This document shows, piece after piece, positions 5,861 through 5,908 of a stretch of 5,908 nucleotides of DNA (its first letter is position 1; the number at the start of each line of letters is the position of its first letter). Location of the stretch: contig CAJXGR010000214.1 of NCBI GenBank assembly GCA_913053665.1, forward strand, positions 1 through 5,908, written 5' to 3'. Under the pieces are notes generated by a model that made no database searches, was not told the DNA's origin, and saw only the letters and a program-made list of their open reading frames with translations. The stretch comes from an uncultured Spirochaetia bacterium (GTDB lineage: Bacteria; Spirochaetota; UBA6919). The position numbers and the translations under genes were made by a program.

Positions 5861-5908
5861 ATGAACAGTAATTCTGAAGCTCGTTTTAAAGACTTTGAAG
5901 AACGCCTT
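5861..5908 (+). CDS. 5' end of an unidentified gene running off the right edge
   Basis: An open frame from ATG 5861 gives 16 residues (MNSNSEARFKDFEERL) and is still open at the window end. The hydrophilic, charged, helix-prone start looks like a real cytoplasmic protein, but it is too short to name. No strong ribosome-binding site precedes it. The same frame is open back to 5672, with other in-frame ATGs at 5705 and 5759. The 5705 start has AGGAG only one base away, too close to work, and both longer versions add unlikely sequence encoded by the T-run and the tandem repeat. Start choice is therefore tentative. Confidence 0.4.
   Translation, partial: MNSNSEARFKDFEERL

Noticed and set aside
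1..5908. CRISPR array, insertion sequence, prophage or toxin-antitoxin genes
   Set aside because: No spaced direct repeats of CRISPR length, no terminal inverted repeats, no transposase, integrase or toxin-like reading frames on either strand.

Overview
The window carries a four-gene plus-strand operon for a phospho-switch signalling system of the SiaABC type. It is followed, tail to tail, by a minus-strand gene for acetoacetate--CoA ligase. The DNA is AT-rich, most strongly so in the siaB and siaC genes. Ribosome-binding sites are of the ordinary AGGAG type. The family content (partner-switching phosphatase/kinase modules, a class III cyclase, an acetoacetyl-CoA synthetase) suggests a free-living AT-rich Gram-negative bacterium. 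A spirochaete or a proteobacterium would fit, but nothing here fixes the phylum.

Layout. Bases 1-337 hold no gene I can support, only a perfect hairpin near the left edge and a possible operator close to the first gene. Bases 338-3573 hold four closely spaced genes in one direction: a soluble CBS-like/PP2C phosphatase in the SiaA position, a GHKL-fold kinase (SiaB family), a small regulatory phosphoprotein (SiaC family) and a class III nucleotidyl cyclase. The gaps are 20, 26 and 16 bases, so they are almost certainly co-transcribed. Bases 3607-5583 hold aacS on the other strand, only 33 bases from the cyclase stop codon. Bases 5584-5860 are a divergent regulatory region with candidate promoters for both directions, four degenerate 11-bp tandem repeats, an AT-rich inverted repeat next to a T9 run, and a 10-bp tandem repeat. 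The start of a further plus-strand gene runs off the right edge.

How the genes work together. In Pseudomonas aeruginosa, SiaB phosphorylates SiaC on a threonine, the PP2C phosphatase SiaA removes the phosphate, and unphosphorylated SiaC binds and activates the GGDEF diguanylate cyclase SiaD. Here the first three parts are present with their key residues, including a threonine at position 68 of the SiaC protein. The fourth gene encodes a class III adenylate-type cyclase where a GGDEF enzyme would be expected. It keeps an N-terminal helical stalk like the region I recall in SiaD. The inference is a SiaABC switch re-wired from c-di-GMP to cAMP (or cGMP) output, and fed by a soluble CBS-type input rather than a membrane sensor. 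This is the main finding of the window.
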